Assembly (NCBI GenBank): GCA_020722565.1
Contig: DYKO01000001.1
Location: 62,001 to 126,000 of the forward strand
Direction: 5' to 3'
DNA: 64,000 nt
Source: Rikenella microfusus
GTDB lineage: Bacteria > Bacteroidota > Bacteroidia > Bacteroidales > Tenuifilaceae
The notes below the pieces were generated by a model. The model did no database searches and was not told the origin of the DNA. It saw only the letters and a list, made by a program, of their open reading frames with translations. Shown here in pieces: positions 29,678-40,145 of the stretch. Made by a program: the position numbers and the translations under genes. Positions within the stretch are counted from its first letter, which is position 1; each line of letters begins with the position of its first letter.

Positions 29678-30439
29678 ATGGAAACAGTTATTAAAACGAT
29701 TATTGTTGACGATGAGCCCAACTCGCGGGATATGATTGAATTTCTTCTTCAAACCAATCCAGATGTTTTAGTTTTGAATAAGTGCAATAATATTGACGAT
29801 GCATTTGTATCCATCAAAACAAACAAACCCGATATTGTTTTTCTGGATATTGAAATGCCCGGAGGAACAGGATTTGATTTGCTCCATAGGCTCCATGACA
29901 CACCCTACATACCCACCATTGTATTTGTTACCGCCTACAATCAGTTTGCCATTAAGGCCATTAAGCATGCAGCGTTCGATTACCTGCTTAAACCCATTGA
30001 CGTGGATGACATCAATGAAACACTGACACATTTTAGGGAAAAACGGGACAAACAAAAAAACCAATACATTAAAAACAAATCCAAATTACTGCTCAATAAG
30101 TTAAGTGAGTTTCAGAAGTTGAAATTTAATATGCGTAATGGGGTTCTTTTTGTCGATCCCGATGAGATTTTATGGTTTGAAGCCAGCGGAAGCTATTCCA
30201 TCATCCATTTTCACTCCCGTAAAGATGAGGTTGTGTCGGTATCGCTTAAGAATATTGAGGAGCAACTTATAGGTCTCATTTTTTTTAGGGTTAGCCGTTC
30301 GGCCATTATTAATCTAAAATACCTTACCCGTATTGACCGTCGAAACAAGCTATGCGTTGTTCAGAAAGATAATCAAGTATTTAAGATTTCCGGTTCACCT
30401 CTACAGCTTCGTCAGTTAGAAAACGGATTAGCACAATAA
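29678..30439 (+). CDS. LytTR family response regulator
   Basis: REC domain (DIVFLDIEMPGGTGFDLL) plus LytTR domain (ILWFEASGSYSIIHF; FFRVSRSAIINLKYL). Confidence 0.97.
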   Translation: METVIKTIIVDDEPNSRDMIEFLLQTNPDVLVLNKCNNIDDAFVSIKTNKPDIVFLDIEMPGGTGFDLLHRLHDTPYIPTIVFVTAYNQFAIKAIKHAAFDYLLKPIDVDDINETLTHFREKRDKQKNQYIKNKSKLLLNKLSEFQKLKFNMRNGVLFVDPDEILWFEASGSYSIIHFHSRKDEVVSVSLKNIEEQLIGLIFFRVSRSAIINLKYLTRIDRRNKLCVVQKDNQVFKISGSPLQLRQLENGLAQ

Positions 30440-30578
30440 TTGCCATATTGTACAAGTTCATAGCCCAAAAACATCAGTTCATAAACGTAAAAAGCCATTT
30501 CAAACAATAAGGGTGCTTAGGTATTTCAATAGTTTTTGAATATTCATAAATTGCTGATATAATTCATTTAAACACTAT

Positions 30579-31022
30579 ATGGGTGAACTCGAGCAATTCG
30601 ACTGGGAGGGGAAACAAATTCTCATAGTTGAAGATGATAAACCAAGCACAATCCTCTTAACTTTGCTGCTCAATAAAACCAAAGCCAAACTTTTATATGC
30701 CACCAACGGGCTACAGGCTATCGAGATATTTAAGCAAAATAATAAAATTGACCTAATTCTCATGGATATCAAATTGGAGGGCATCAATGGTCTTGAAGCG
30801 GCACGTATAATTCATAACCAAAATCCCAATGTACCCATTATCGCTCAAACCGCTTGTGTAATGCATGGCGATAAGGAGCACTGCCTAATGGCTGGATGTG
30901 TCGACTATATATCAAAACCCATCGATGCTATTCTGCTACTAACCACCATGGATAAATACCTTTCAAAGGAGAGCTCCCCAAAAAAAATAGAGCCCACCAC
31001 TAAGAACCATACATTCAACTAA
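30579..31022 (+). CDS. Stand-alone response regulator receiver (CheY-like)
   Basis: ILIVEDDKPS; DLILMDIKLEGINGLEAAR; AQTA; YISKPID. Confidence 0.95.
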   Translation: MGELEQFDWEGKQILIVEDDKPSTILLTLLLNKTKAKLLYATNGLQAIEIFKQNNKIDLILMDIKLEGINGLEAARIIHNQNPNVPIIAQTACVMHGDKEHCLMAGCVDYISKPIDAILLLTTMDKYLSKESSPKKIEPTTKNHTFN

Positions 31023-31043
31023 ATTAATAGCTAAACAAATAGC

Positions 31044-31075
31044 GGGGGAACATAACGGGTTCCCCCTTCTTTTTA
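31044..31075 (+). terminator. Terminator upstream of uvrB
   Basis: gggggaac...gttccccc followed by ttcttttta. Confidence 0.75.
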
Positions 31076-31083
31076 TACTTTTG
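31076..31083 (+). promoter_or_regulatory. Putative -7 box of uvrB
   Basis: TACTTTTG ends 5 nt before uvrB ATG. Confidence 0.35.
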
Positions 31084-31088
31084 TAATC

Positions 31089-33098
31089 ATGGAATTCAAG
31101 TTGATATCGGACTATAAACCGGCAGGAGATCAGCCCGAGGCCATAGAACAGTTAATCCGCGGAATTAATAGTGGCGAAAGGTTTCAAACCCTGCTTGGGG
31201 TTACTGGTTCTGGGAAAACGTTTACCATTGCCAATGTTATTGCCAAGATGAATCGACCGGTGCTGGTCTTAAGCCACAATAAAACCCTTGCAGCCCAACT
31301 TTATGGAGAATTCAAATCGTTTTTCCCTGAAAACGCTGTGGAGTACTTTGTTTCCTATTACGATTACTACCAACCTGAGGCCTACCTTCCGGTTACCGAT
31401 ACTTACATTGAAAAAGATTTATCCATTAACGATGAGATAGAAAAGTTGCGCCTTAGTGCTACATCTTCTCTGCTATCGGGCCGACGCGATGTTATTGTGG
31501 TTTCGTCTGTCTCCTGTTTATATGGCATTGGTAATCCGCAAGATTTCTATAATAGCAAAATCACGGTTCAAAAAGGCCAGCATATTACCCGGAATTTATT
31601 GCTCCGGCAACTGGTAGATAGCTTATACTCCCGAAACGAGGTGGAGTTTAAACGAGGAACCTTTAGGGTGAAAGGCGATACCGTTGATGTGTTCCTTGCC
31701 TATGGGGACAGGGGCGTTCGAATAATATTTTGGGACGATGAAATTGAGTCGCTCGAGGTGTTTGATCCCATTTCAGGATCACTTTTGGAAACATTAGATG
31801 AAATCATAATTTATCCCGCCAACATTTTTATTGCCGGTAAAGACAGAGTAAATCAGGCCATATACCAAATACAAAACGATTTGGCAAAGCAAATTGAATT
31901 TTTCCAAAGTCAGGGGAAACTTTTTGAAGCCAAGCGAATAAAAGAGCGGGTGGAATACGACCTGGAAATGATTCGTGAACTGGGGTACTGCCCCGGTATC
32001 GAAAACTACTCCCGCTACTTCGATGGTCGCCCACCGGGTATGCGCCCCTTCTGCTTACTCGATTACTTTCCCGACGACTTTATAACCATTATAGACGAGA
32101 GCCATGTAACCATCCCACAAATCAGGGCCATGTTTGGTGGCGATAGTTCCCGTAAGCAAACCTTGGTAGAATACGGATTTCGATTACCTGCAGCCATTGA
32201 TAATCGTCCCTTACGTTTTGATGAGTTCGAAGAACTTATTGGTCAGGTGATTTTTGTTAGTGCTACCCCAGCCGACTATGAGCTAACCAAATGCCAAGGA
32301 GTTGTAGTTGATCAGGTGGTAAGGCCTACCGGTCTGCTTGACCCGCCCATAATTGTTCGCCCCTGTCAAACCCAGGTTGACGATCTTATTGGGGAAATTA
32401 ATCGGTGCGTTGCACGCGATGAACGCGTGCTGGTTACCACGCTGACCAAGCGTATGGCCGAAGAGCTTACCAAGTACTTAACCCGCCTTGAAATTCGCTG
32501 TCGTTACATCCATTCCGATGTAGATACGCTGGAAAGAGTCCAAATTATGGAGGATTTACGTAAGGGGCTTTTTGACGTATTGGTGGGAGTAAACCTTCTT
32601 CGCGAGGGTTTAGACCTTCCGGAAGTTTCGCTGGTGGCCATACTCGATGCCGATAAGGAGGGTTTCCTACGCTCAGCTCGCTCGCTCACCCAAACCGCTG
32701 GCCGTGCTGCCAGAAACATAAACGGTAGGGTTATCATGTATGCCGATAAAATAACTGAATCGATGCGAATTACCATTGATGAAACCAATAGACGAAGGGA
32801 AAAACAGCTCCGCTACAACGAATTGCACGGCATCACCCCCAAGCAAATTGTCAAAGCTCAAAAGAGCATAATGGCCAACCTTAAAGAGTCAAAAGCATAC
32901 GTAGAACCGGAAACCATTGATTATGCAGCCGATCCCGTAGTACAATATATGACCCGTGATGAACTCATTAAGGCCATTGAAAGAGCAAAAAAAGCAATGG
33001 AAGCCGAAGCCAAACAGCTCAACTTTATTGAGGCCGCCCGCTACCGCGACGAGATGTTCGCTCTCCAAAAAATACTTGATAAATTTGTTGATAGCTAA
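31089..33098 (+). CDS. uvrB: Excinuclease ABC subunit UvrB
   Basis: GVTGSGKTFTIANVI; YYDYYQPEAYLP; HSDVDTLERVQIMEDLRKG; C-terminal UVR motif. Confidence 0.98.
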   Translation: MEFKLISDYKPAGDQPEAIEQLIRGINSGERFQTLLGVTGSGKTFTIANVIAKMNRPVLVLSHNKTLAAQLYGEFKSFFPENAVEYFVSYYDYYQPEAYLPVTDTYIEKDLSINDEIEKLRLSATSSLLSGRRDVIVVSSVSCLYGIGNPQDFYNSKITVQKGQHITRNLLLRQLVDSLYSRNEVEFKRGTFRVKGDTVDVFLAYGDRGVRIIFWDDEIESLEVFDPISGSLLETLDEIIIYPANIFIAGKDRVNQAIYQIQNDLAKQIEFFQSQGKLFEAKRIKERVEYDLEMIRELGYCPGIENYSRYFDGRPPGMRPFCLLDYFPDDFITIIDESHVTIPQIRAMFGGDSSRKQTLVEYGFRLPAAIDNRPLRFDEFEELIGQVIFVSATPADYELTKCQGVVVDQVVRPTGLLDPPIIVRPCQTQVDDLIGEINRCVARDERVLVTTLTKRMAEELTKYLTRLEIRCRYIHSDVDTLERVQIMEDLRKGLFDVLVGVNLLREGLDLPEVSLVAILDADKEGFLRSARSLTQTAGRAARNINGRVIMYADKITESMRITIDETNRRREKQLRYNELHGITPKQIVKAQKSIMANLKESKAYVEPETIDYAADPVVQYMTRDELIKAIERAKKAMEAEAKQLNFIEAARYRDEMFALQKILDKFVDS

Positions 33099-33399
33099 TG
33101 GCGAACAACTATCGTTGTTCAATAATTGTTTTGCTATTGGTTGCTTTCAAAAACTAAAAGTAAAGTATCGTTCACTATTCAAAATTCAACAGCTTCAAGT
33201 CTTCAAAAGTTGACCAGCCCCACAAGATTCCTTCGACCGGTGTAACAGATTCATCGTTTTCTCTTTTGTATTCTGCTTTGTGGATACTATTTACTTGCAT
33301 CTTTTGCCAAAGTGGATTATATTATTCAAATAGCGATTAAAGCATTCCATCAATCAACTGATTTAAAATTAATTAATAGCCATAACTATTGTATTACCA

Positions 33400-34413
33400 T
33401 TAACTGTATTTGAGTTTATTGAATTGCCTACGACGAAAGATAAAGAAATCTACCAGAATTAATCCCCTGTATCTATTTGGATTTGCTTTTCTTGGTAAAA
33501 GAGTACGCTTACTATTTAGGCTTTTTAACCTTTTCAGGTAATCCCTATGGGCTGAAAATACAGCTTTAGCAAACGGTAGCTTTCCGTTTATCAGGTAAAC
33601 AAGAGATGAAAGAATATCGAGGATTAGCCGAACCGGAAGAATAACCCAAATAGCACGGGTTGAGAGGTTTTTATGAAGCATAAAGAGGTTGTTTCGGTAG
33701 TTCAGGTAAAGTTTAAATGGGTTATTGTTTGGCAGGGTTCCTCCCCCCACATGGTAAACCCTTGATTGGGGCACTGAGTATATACTATAACCGTTGAGCT
33801 GAAGCCTCCAGCAAAGGTCAATCTCCTCCATATGTGCAAAAAAATCCTCATCTAAACCACCCACCTGCCAAAACAAATTAGATCGTACCATCATACAGGC
33901 TCCGCTTGCCCAGAAAATTGGCATAGGTGTATCGTACTGTCCACTATCGGCTTCAATTTCTGAAAGTATGCGACCACGGCAAAAGGGGTAACCAAACATA
34001 TCGATAAACCCACCAGCTGCACCGGCATACTCAAAGAACTCTTTTTGGTTGTAATCGAGCAACTTTGGGGCACATGCAGCAACATCGGGATGTGCCTCCA
34101 TAAATTCAATAAGCGGAGCTAACCACCCCTCAGGCACCTCAATATCGGAATTAAGCAATATGTAATAATCAGCATCAACCTGTTTCAATGCCCTATTGTA
34201 ACCGCCAGTATAGCCAAAGTTTTTCTCAAAAGCAATGGTCCGCACCGTTGGAAACTGCCCTAAAAGTTCCCGGGAACCATCGGTTGAGCCATTATCGGCA
34301 ACTATCACTTCAGCACCCGGGAAATTTGAGTTAGTAACAACGTTTTTTAAAAATTTACGCAGAAAGTTTTCCCCGTTCCAGTTTAGTATTACAATTGCAA
34401 CCTTGGCAGCCAT
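33400..34413 (-). CDS. Glycosyltransferase family 2
   Basis: VAIVILNWNGENFLRKFL; VIVADNGSTDGS; LLNSDIEVPEGWL; rhamnosyltransferase-like. Confidence 0.95.
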   Translation of the reverse strand: MAAKVAIVILNWNGENFLRKFLKNVVTNSNFPGAEVIVADNGSTDGSRELLGQFPTVRTIAFEKNFGYTGGYNRALKQVDADYYILLNSDIEVPEGWLAPLIEFMEAHPDVAACAPKLLDYNQKEFFEYAGAAGGFIDMFGYPFCRGRILSEIEADSGQYDTPMPIFWASGACMMVRSNLFWQVGGLDEDFFAHMEEIDLCWRLQLNGYSIYSVPQSRVYHVGGGTLPNNNPFKLYLNYRNNLFMLHKNLSTRAIWVILPVRLILDILSSLVYLINGKLPFAKAVFSAHRDYLKRLKSLNSKRTLLPRKANPNRYRGLILVDFFIFRRRQFNKLKYS

Positions 34414-34424
34414 TGGGTATAGGA

Positions 34425-35309
34425 TTAGTTTCGGGAATGCTTCCAGCGCCTATGTGACCAAAGCCAGTACTCAGGGGCTTCGTTAATAACGCGTTCAAGT
34501 GCTTTAACATGCATTTGGGTTATTTCATAAGGTTTTGTTTCTGCTGGATTTTCGGTAAGGAGTTCCAATTCAACTTCATACAAGCCCCTTCGAACCTTTC
34601 GCATGATGCAGAAGAATATCGGTTGGTTAAGTTTTTTGGCAATCTTTTCAACCCCAAGAAATACAGGTGTATCCTGATTTAAAAAGGTTGTCCAGTAATG
34701 AATATCGCCCCTTGCAGGTGTTTGATCAGCAATTAAGCCCAAAAAAAAGAGTTTCTTCTCGCTGGCATACTTAAAAGTAACTCTTGGCGTTTCTTTCATG
34801 GTAACAGCAATACCACCAAATCGCTCGCGCGATGCATTCACAAATCTTTCAAAATACTTATTTGCAAGAGGTTTATAAGCACCAAGGGAAATATGCTTTA
34901 AATACAATCCAAACATTCCATACAGCTCCCAGTTCCCATAATGACCGCTGGCAACCACTAAACTCTTTCCCTTTTCGTAGTATTGATTTGCTATTTCTAT
35001 ATTCTTAAAACGGCATAACTTAGTCGCCTTTTCGGCATTAGCATGAAAAATATAAAACTGTTCAACAAACAAATCGCATAAATGGCTGTAGAATTTACGT
35101 TCAATATTTTTTAGTTCTTCGGATGTCTTATTAGGGAATGCATTTTTTAGGTTCTTTCTCACAACGCTGACCCGGTATCCAATAATTTTATAAAGAATAA
35201 CATACATTATTTCCGAAACGGCATAAAGCCATCGCAACGGCATAAACTTAAACGGGAAAGTAAGGATTCTAAAGATGTAAAACGATATGGCATGGAGGAG
35301 ATTTCTCAT
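34425..35309 (-). CDS. Lysophospholipid acyltransferase family (LpxL/HtrB-like)
   Basis: VVASGHYGNWEL (HX4-5E-like); GLIADQTP; WLWSHRRWK. Confidence 0.93.
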   Translation of the reverse strand: MRNLLHAISFYIFRILTFPFKFMPLRWLYAVSEIMYVILYKIIGYRVSVVRKNLKNAFPNKTSEELKNIERKFYSHLCDLFVEQFYIFHANAEKATKLCRFKNIEIANQYYEKGKSLVVASGHYGNWELYGMFGLYLKHISLGAYKPLANKYFERFVNASRERFGGIAVTMKETPRVTFKYASEKKLFFLGLIADQTPARGDIHYWTTFLNQDTPVFLGVEKIAKKLNQPIFFCIMRKVRRGLYEVELELLTENPAETKPYEITQMHVKALERVINEAPEYWLWSHRRWKHSRN

Positions 35310-36106
35310 GGCTCACCAAACATTAATTTACTAATAATCGATTTAAACTCATTATGAACCAGTTGATTTGAGGCAATAATTTCGCCACCAAAAATGTAAC
35401 CCTTGCCGCCGCTAAAATCGCAAACGCTGCCGCCGGCCCGTTCAACAATGAATGCACCGGCAGCTACATCCCATGGGTTCAGGCCATATTCATAGAAGGC
35501 TTCAAAACGGCCGCTGGCCACATAAGCCAAATCGGTTGCTGCCGAACCCAGCCTACGCAATCCATGCGAGTTCCGCATTAGGTATTCCATTGTTTGAAAG
35601 AATGGTTCTATTCGAGAGTAATCGTAATACGGAAAGCCGGTTGCAACAAGTGAGTCGTTAACTTTTGAAACAGTAGAAACACTAATGGGGTTTCCATTTA
35701 GCATTGCCCGTTCGTTTGCAGTAGCCCAGAAGCACTCTTGCTGGTTAACCTCATAAACTACACCCAATATGGTTTGATTGCCCTCCATAAGGGCTATGCT
35801 AACGGCAAAGGGCGACAAACCATGTATATAGTTAGTAGTACCATCAAGTGGGTCAACAATCCAGTTAAGCCCGTCGGAATTTCTGCTCCCAGTTCCCTCT
35901 TCGGCAATAAAACCGGACTTGGGCAATGTATTTCCAAGTGCATCAACCAGCATTGCCTCGCATTGCTTATCGACATACGAAACAAAGTTATGCTTACCCT
36001 TAACCTCAATCCTATCGGTAGTAAATTTGGCACGCTCTGCTTTGGCCCAATTTCCAGCCCGTTTTGCCGCTTCAATTGCCTGTTCGCAAATTAATTCAAT
36101 ATTCAT
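35306..36106 (-). CDS. Inositol monophosphatase family protein
   Basis: GFIAEEGTGSR; WIVDPLDGTTNYIHG; PWDVAAGAFIVERAGG. Confidence 0.96.
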   Translation of the reverse strand: MNIELICEQAIEAAKRAGNWAKAERAKFTTDRIEVKGKHNFVSYVDKQCEAMLVDALGNTLPKSGFIAEEGTGSRNSDGLNWIVDPLDGTTNYIHGLSPFAVSIALMEGNQTILGVVYEVNQQECFWATANERAMLNGNPISVSTVSKVNDSLVATGFPYYDYSRIEPFFQTMEYLMRNSHGLRRLGSAATDLAYVASGRFEAFYEYGLNPWDVAAGAFIVERAGGSVCDFSGGKGYIFGGEIIASNQLVHNEFKSIISKLMFGEP

Positions 36107-36117
36107 TGTAAGTGCGT

Positions 36118-36672
36118 TTAAAATCCAAGAGAGGGAGCAATGGGGATGAGAGCATTAAGTGCAAGTTGAACAAACTCATCTAAACTTAGACCAATCTTTT
36201 CGCACTCCATAATGGTATCGCGATTTACTGAAGCGGCAAATTGTTTTTCTTTCATACGTTTGATAACCGATTTTGGCTTAACACTGGCAATTCGCTTATC
36301 GGGATAAACCAGTGCGGTGGCAAAAATGAGCCCAGTAATGGTTTCCCCTGCAGCCAATGCGTGCTGAAATCGAGTGGTACGTTCCATTCCTGTGGCCATC
36401 TCGTTATGCATTCGAATAGCATCTATAGCATCTGCTGGCAAAATTCCCTCGAGCATCTCGGCAGCAACCAGGGCATGTTTTTTGGAATCAGCATTGGTAA
36501 GTTCAACATCTAAATCGTGTAGCAAACCGGCAACTCCCCACACATCCTCATCCTCTCCAAAATGGCGGGCCAAGGCACGCATTACAGCCTCTGAGGCCAA
36601 GCAGTGGGCAACCATTTTTTGATTTGAAATATGCTTATTGAGTATTGTAAGGTAAAAATCGCGCTGTTCCAT
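36118..36672 (-). CDS. HD domain protein
   Basis: VAHCLASEAVMRALA...WGVAGLLHDLDVELT. Confidence 0.9.
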   Translation of the reverse strand: MEQRDFYLTILNKHISNQKMVAHCLASEAVMRALARHFGEDEDVWGVAGLLHDLDVELTNADSKKHALVAAEMLEGILPADAIDAIRMHNEMATGMERTTRFQHALAAGETITGLIFATALVYPDKRIASVKPKSVIKRMKEKQFAASVNRDTIMECEKIGLSLDEFVQLALNALIPIAPSLGF

Positions 36673-36710
36673 GAGATGAAAAAATATTCAGCAAAAGTAA
36701 AAAATTGACA

Positions 36711-38009
36711 CTAATTATCTGTATTATTAATATCAACGTTTTTAACCTTAACAAAATTTAATCGTTTCCTAAGAAACCATCCATAAATTGCTCTCAACCT
36801 GTTGTACTTATTCAGTAATGGCAGTAAGATACTTGTAATTAATATGCTAATAAAAACTACCGAATAGGTAACATCCTGCATAATTTGACCGCCGGCTATC
36901 CCCTTTTGCAAGGGAATACCCGCTAATACTGCAGCAGCAAGTCCTTTGGGCACAATAACGGCCATTGTAACCCTATCGTTTACATTAATTTGGTCATTCG
37001 ACGAAAAACGCACAATGGGAATACGAAAAAGAAATAGAGTTGTGGCTAATAGTATGCCAATTAACAACAGAAAATAGTCATCAAGCCTAAGTGAGATTCC
37101 TATGTAAACGAAAAAAAAGGTTTTAAGAAGAAAAACCATTTCGTTAAAAAATGTCCTTTCGGTTTCTTTTAGCGAAATAGGAGTATCGGTAATGTAACGC
37201 TTCAGTGCGGTTGAACGTAAACCATCCAGATTAACCAGCGTAGCACCAAATACCAGAGCTGAAATGGCTCCGCTATATCCAAGCGTCTCAGCTACCCCGT
37301 AAACAATAAAAACAAAAGCAGGTGTTGTGAATATAGACGTTTTAAATGCCTTAAAGTTAACGAGTATTGCCGACCACGCTATAGCTGAAGTAAAACCAAC
37401 TATTGATGCCAACAGGAACGATGAGATAATTTTCCCGGCAATCAAACCCGGTTGAACCGATGAACCGCTGAGCCCCTCGATAAATGCAAGTGCAAAAACA
37501 ATACAGAGCACATCGCTGAGGGCCGACTCAAGTATCAGGTAATTTTTTGGAACATCGCCTATCTTGATTTGCCGAATCATGGGAATAACAACTGCCGAAG
37601 AGGTTCCCCCTAAAGTGGCACCGAAAGCAAGCGAAAGAAGGAGTGATAGGTTTAAAAAAAAGTAGGCAAAAAGTCCAACAACAATCATTGTTATTAAAAA
37701 ATTTACTATTGTGAGTTTCATAGCCCCTCCCACCGATTTTTTCAAATCGGAAATATTGATGCCTATTCCACCCTCAAAAAGAATGATAATCAAGGTTATT
37801 GAGGTAAACATAGGACCAGCAATCCCAAAATCTTCGGGTTTAACCAATCCCAAAACCGGTCCAACAAAAACACCAACTAACATTAAAAGAAGGACATCTG
37901 GCACACCTTTTCGCTCGAATATGCTTGAAAACCAATGTGCCAGAAATACAATTATCCCCAGCATCAGTATTGTGAATGTATTGTTCATATGGCATTGCTT
38001 TAAACACAA
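36711..38009 (-). CDS. Cation:proton antiporter (CPA1/NhaP-like)
   Basis: Polytopic; LLLMLVGVFVGP; LFEGGIGI; GATLGGTSSAVVIPM; LESALSDVLCIV. Confidence 0.92.
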   Translation of the reverse strand: MCLKQCHMNNTFTILMLGIIVFLAHWFSSIFERKGVPDVLLLMLVGVFVGPVLGLVKPEDFGIAGPMFTSITLIIILFEGGIGINISDLKKSVGGAMKLTIVNFLITMIVVGLFAYFFLNLSLLLSLAFGATLGGTSSAVVIPMIRQIKIGDVPKNYLILESALSDVLCIVFALAFIEGLSGSSVQPGLIAGKIISSFLLASIVGFTSAIAWSAILVNFKAFKTSIFTTPAFVFIVYGVAETLGYSGAISALVFGATLVNLDGLRSTALKRYITDTPISLKETERTFFNEMVFLLKTFFFVYIGISLRLDDYFLLLIGILLATTLFLFRIPIVRFSSNDQINVNDRVTMAVIVPKGLAAAVLAGIPLQKGIAGGQIMQDVTYSVVFISILITSILLPLLNKYNRLRAIYGWFLRKRLNFVKVKNVDINNTDN

Positions 38010-38177
38010 AAATACTAAATATCAATATCAAATCGAGCAATAAAATAAAAACAAGAGCGATAATTCAAATTAACATTGATATACTCAGCCCTTAAATTGA
38101 CAAACCCAACCGATATGAATTTTTTTTCTTTTCGATTGCTTTTTTTTTGACATATTTGTAAAAAATATTTTAAGCCT

Positions 38178-39359
38178 ATGATTTCGTTGGATAAGGCTAT
38201 CGAATTGGTTATCAACAGCGTTTGCATGACCGACCGGTTGGAGCAGGTTTCCTTGTCGCAGGGTATTAACCGAATTTTGGCGCGGGATGTGGCATCGGAT
38301 ATAAACATGCCACCCTTTCGAAAAACTGCGGTCGATGGTTACGCTTGCCGTATGCAGGATATAGCTAACCCTTTGGTAGTTCTAGAGGTAATTGCAGCCG
38401 GCAACCTGCCCACAAAACCCATAACCGAAGGCACATGTTCTAAAATCATGACCGGTGCGCCCATTCCCGCTGGAGCTGATTGCGTTATTCCCGTTGAAGA
38501 TACCAAAATACTTACCGATGGTAAAATTTTGTTCACGGCTACCAATCCCAAAAGCAACATTTGTGAAATTGGCGAAGACATTAAAATTGGAGAATCGCCC
38601 GTGACAAAGGGAACGCACATAAAACCCCAGCACATTGCCATAATGGCAGCGCTTGGTTGCCATAAACCAATGGTAGCAAGTCAACCTAAGGTATCAATCC
38701 TACCCACAGGCGATGAACTGGTTGAACCCACGGAAGTACCACATGTTGGACAGATACGAAATAGTAATGGTCATCAGCTAATTGCACAGGTATCCGCCTG
38801 TGGAGCTATACCCATTTACCAGGGCATTGTAAGGGATACCGAGGCAGAAACCGAAAATGCCCTAAAAGCTGCACTCAACGAGAGCGATATGGTTATTCTT
38901 ACAGGAGGTGTATCAATGGGCGATTTCGACCATGTTCCAGCTATAATGGAACGATTAGGCATCAAAATTCTGTTCGACAGCATTGCGGTTCAGCCGGGTA
39001 AACCCACCACATTTGGAGTAACCAATAATAAATTAATTTTTGGTCTGCCCGGGAACCCTGTTTCATCGTTCATCCAATTTGAACTTCTTGTAAAACCAGC
39101 CATTTTAAAAATGATGGGTTGCTCTAATCCCTTCCCGCCCATTTATCGTTTACCCCTTGCCACCCAATATACCCGCAAACATGCCGAGCGAATGGGATTT
39201 TTCCCGGTTCAGATTACCCCCGAAGGGCAAGTGATGCCAATTGAATTTCATGGCTCCGCTCACATTTTTGCATTGGCAAATGCCAATGCTATTGCATCTA
39301 TTGCCCTTGGTGTAAAGGAACTTAATAAAGGAGACTTAGTAGATGTTCGACCAATTTAA
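38178..39359 (+). CDS. moeA: Molybdopterin molybdotransferase
   Basis: MPPFRKTAVDGYACR; GAPIPAGADCVIPVED; ILPTGDEL; GGVSMGDFD; GLPGNPVSS. Confidence 0.95.
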   Translation: MISLDKAIELVINSVCMTDRLEQVSLSQGINRILARDVASDINMPPFRKTAVDGYACRMQDIANPLVVLEVIAAGNLPTKPITEGTCSKIMTGAPIPAGADCVIPVEDTKILTDGKILFTATNPKSNICEIGEDIKIGESPVTKGTHIKPQHIAIMAALGCHKPMVASQPKVSILPTGDELVEPTEVPHVGQIRNSNGHQLIAQVSACGAIPIYQGIVRDTEAETENALKAALNESDMVILTGGVSMGDFDHVPAIMERLGIKILFDSIAVQPGKPTTFGVTNNKLIFGLPGNPVSSFIQFELLVKPAILKMMGCSNPFPPIYRLPLATQYTRKHAERMGFFPVQITPEGQVMPIEFHGSAHIFALANANAIASIALGVKELNKGDLVDVRPI

Positions 39360-40143
39360 CAGGCGAATCAATTATCTCCGCATTTCGGTTACCGACCGAT
39401 GCAACCTAAGGTGCACGTATTGCATGCCCGAAGAGGGAATTGAGGCCATTCCCCACAGTCAAATACTTACATTTGAAGAAATTGTTGAATTTACCAAAAT
39501 AGCAGTAGCTAAAGGTTTTGATAAGTTTCGTATAACAGGAGGTGAACCCCTTGTCCGGAAGGGGATTGTGAATTTGGTGGGCATGCTCTCGCAAGTTAAA
39601 GGCATTGCCGATTTAGGGATGACCACCAATGGTACACTACTAGCCAGTTTTGCTAAAGACCTATACGACGCTGGCTTAAAGCGAATTAACGTCAGCCTCG
39701 ATACGCTTGACCCTGAAAAATACCAAAAAATAACGCGCATAGGTAATCTGAACGATGTCCTCGATGGTTTGATGGAAGCCAAACGGGTGGGTTTTAATCC
39801 CATTAAGTTGAATTGTGTGGTGGAAAAGAACTCATCGGAACCCGATGCTCAGGGAGTAAGGGAATTTGCCCGACAACATGGATTCATTCCCCGCTTCATT
39901 CCAAAAATGAGCCTCGAAGAAGGGACGTTTAGCGTGGTTGAGGGAGGCGATGGAGGGCATTGCTCCACATGCAACCGAATTCGCTTAACATCCAACGGAG
40001 TTCTAAAACCCTGTCTATTCAGCGATAACGGCTATAATATTCGAACCCTAGGATTCGAAAAGGCCATTGAAATGGCCATCAAAAACAAACCTGCCCATGG
40101 AACTATTAACCATACCGGAAAATTCTATAATCTTGGAGGCTAA
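39343..40143 (+). CDS. moaA: GTP 3',8-cyclase MoaA, compact form (266 aa)
   Basis: RISVTDRCNLRCTYCMPEEG; RITGGEPLVRKG; second cluster CSTCNRIRLTSNGVLKPC; C-terminal GG. Confidence 0.9.
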   Translation: MFDQFNRRINYLRISVTDRCNLRCTYCMPEEGIEAIPHSQILTFEEIVEFTKIAVAKGFDKFRITGGEPLVRKGIVNLVGMLSQVKGIADLGMTTNGTLLASFAKDLYDAGLKRINVSLDTLDPEKYQKITRIGNLNDVLDGLMEAKRVGFNPIKLNCVVEKNSSEPDAQGVREFARQHGFIPRFIPKMSLEEGTFSVVEGGDGGHCSTCNRIRLTSNGVLKPCLFSDNGYNIRTLGFEKAIEMAIKNKPAHGTINHTGKFYNLGG

Positions 40144-40145
40144 CA

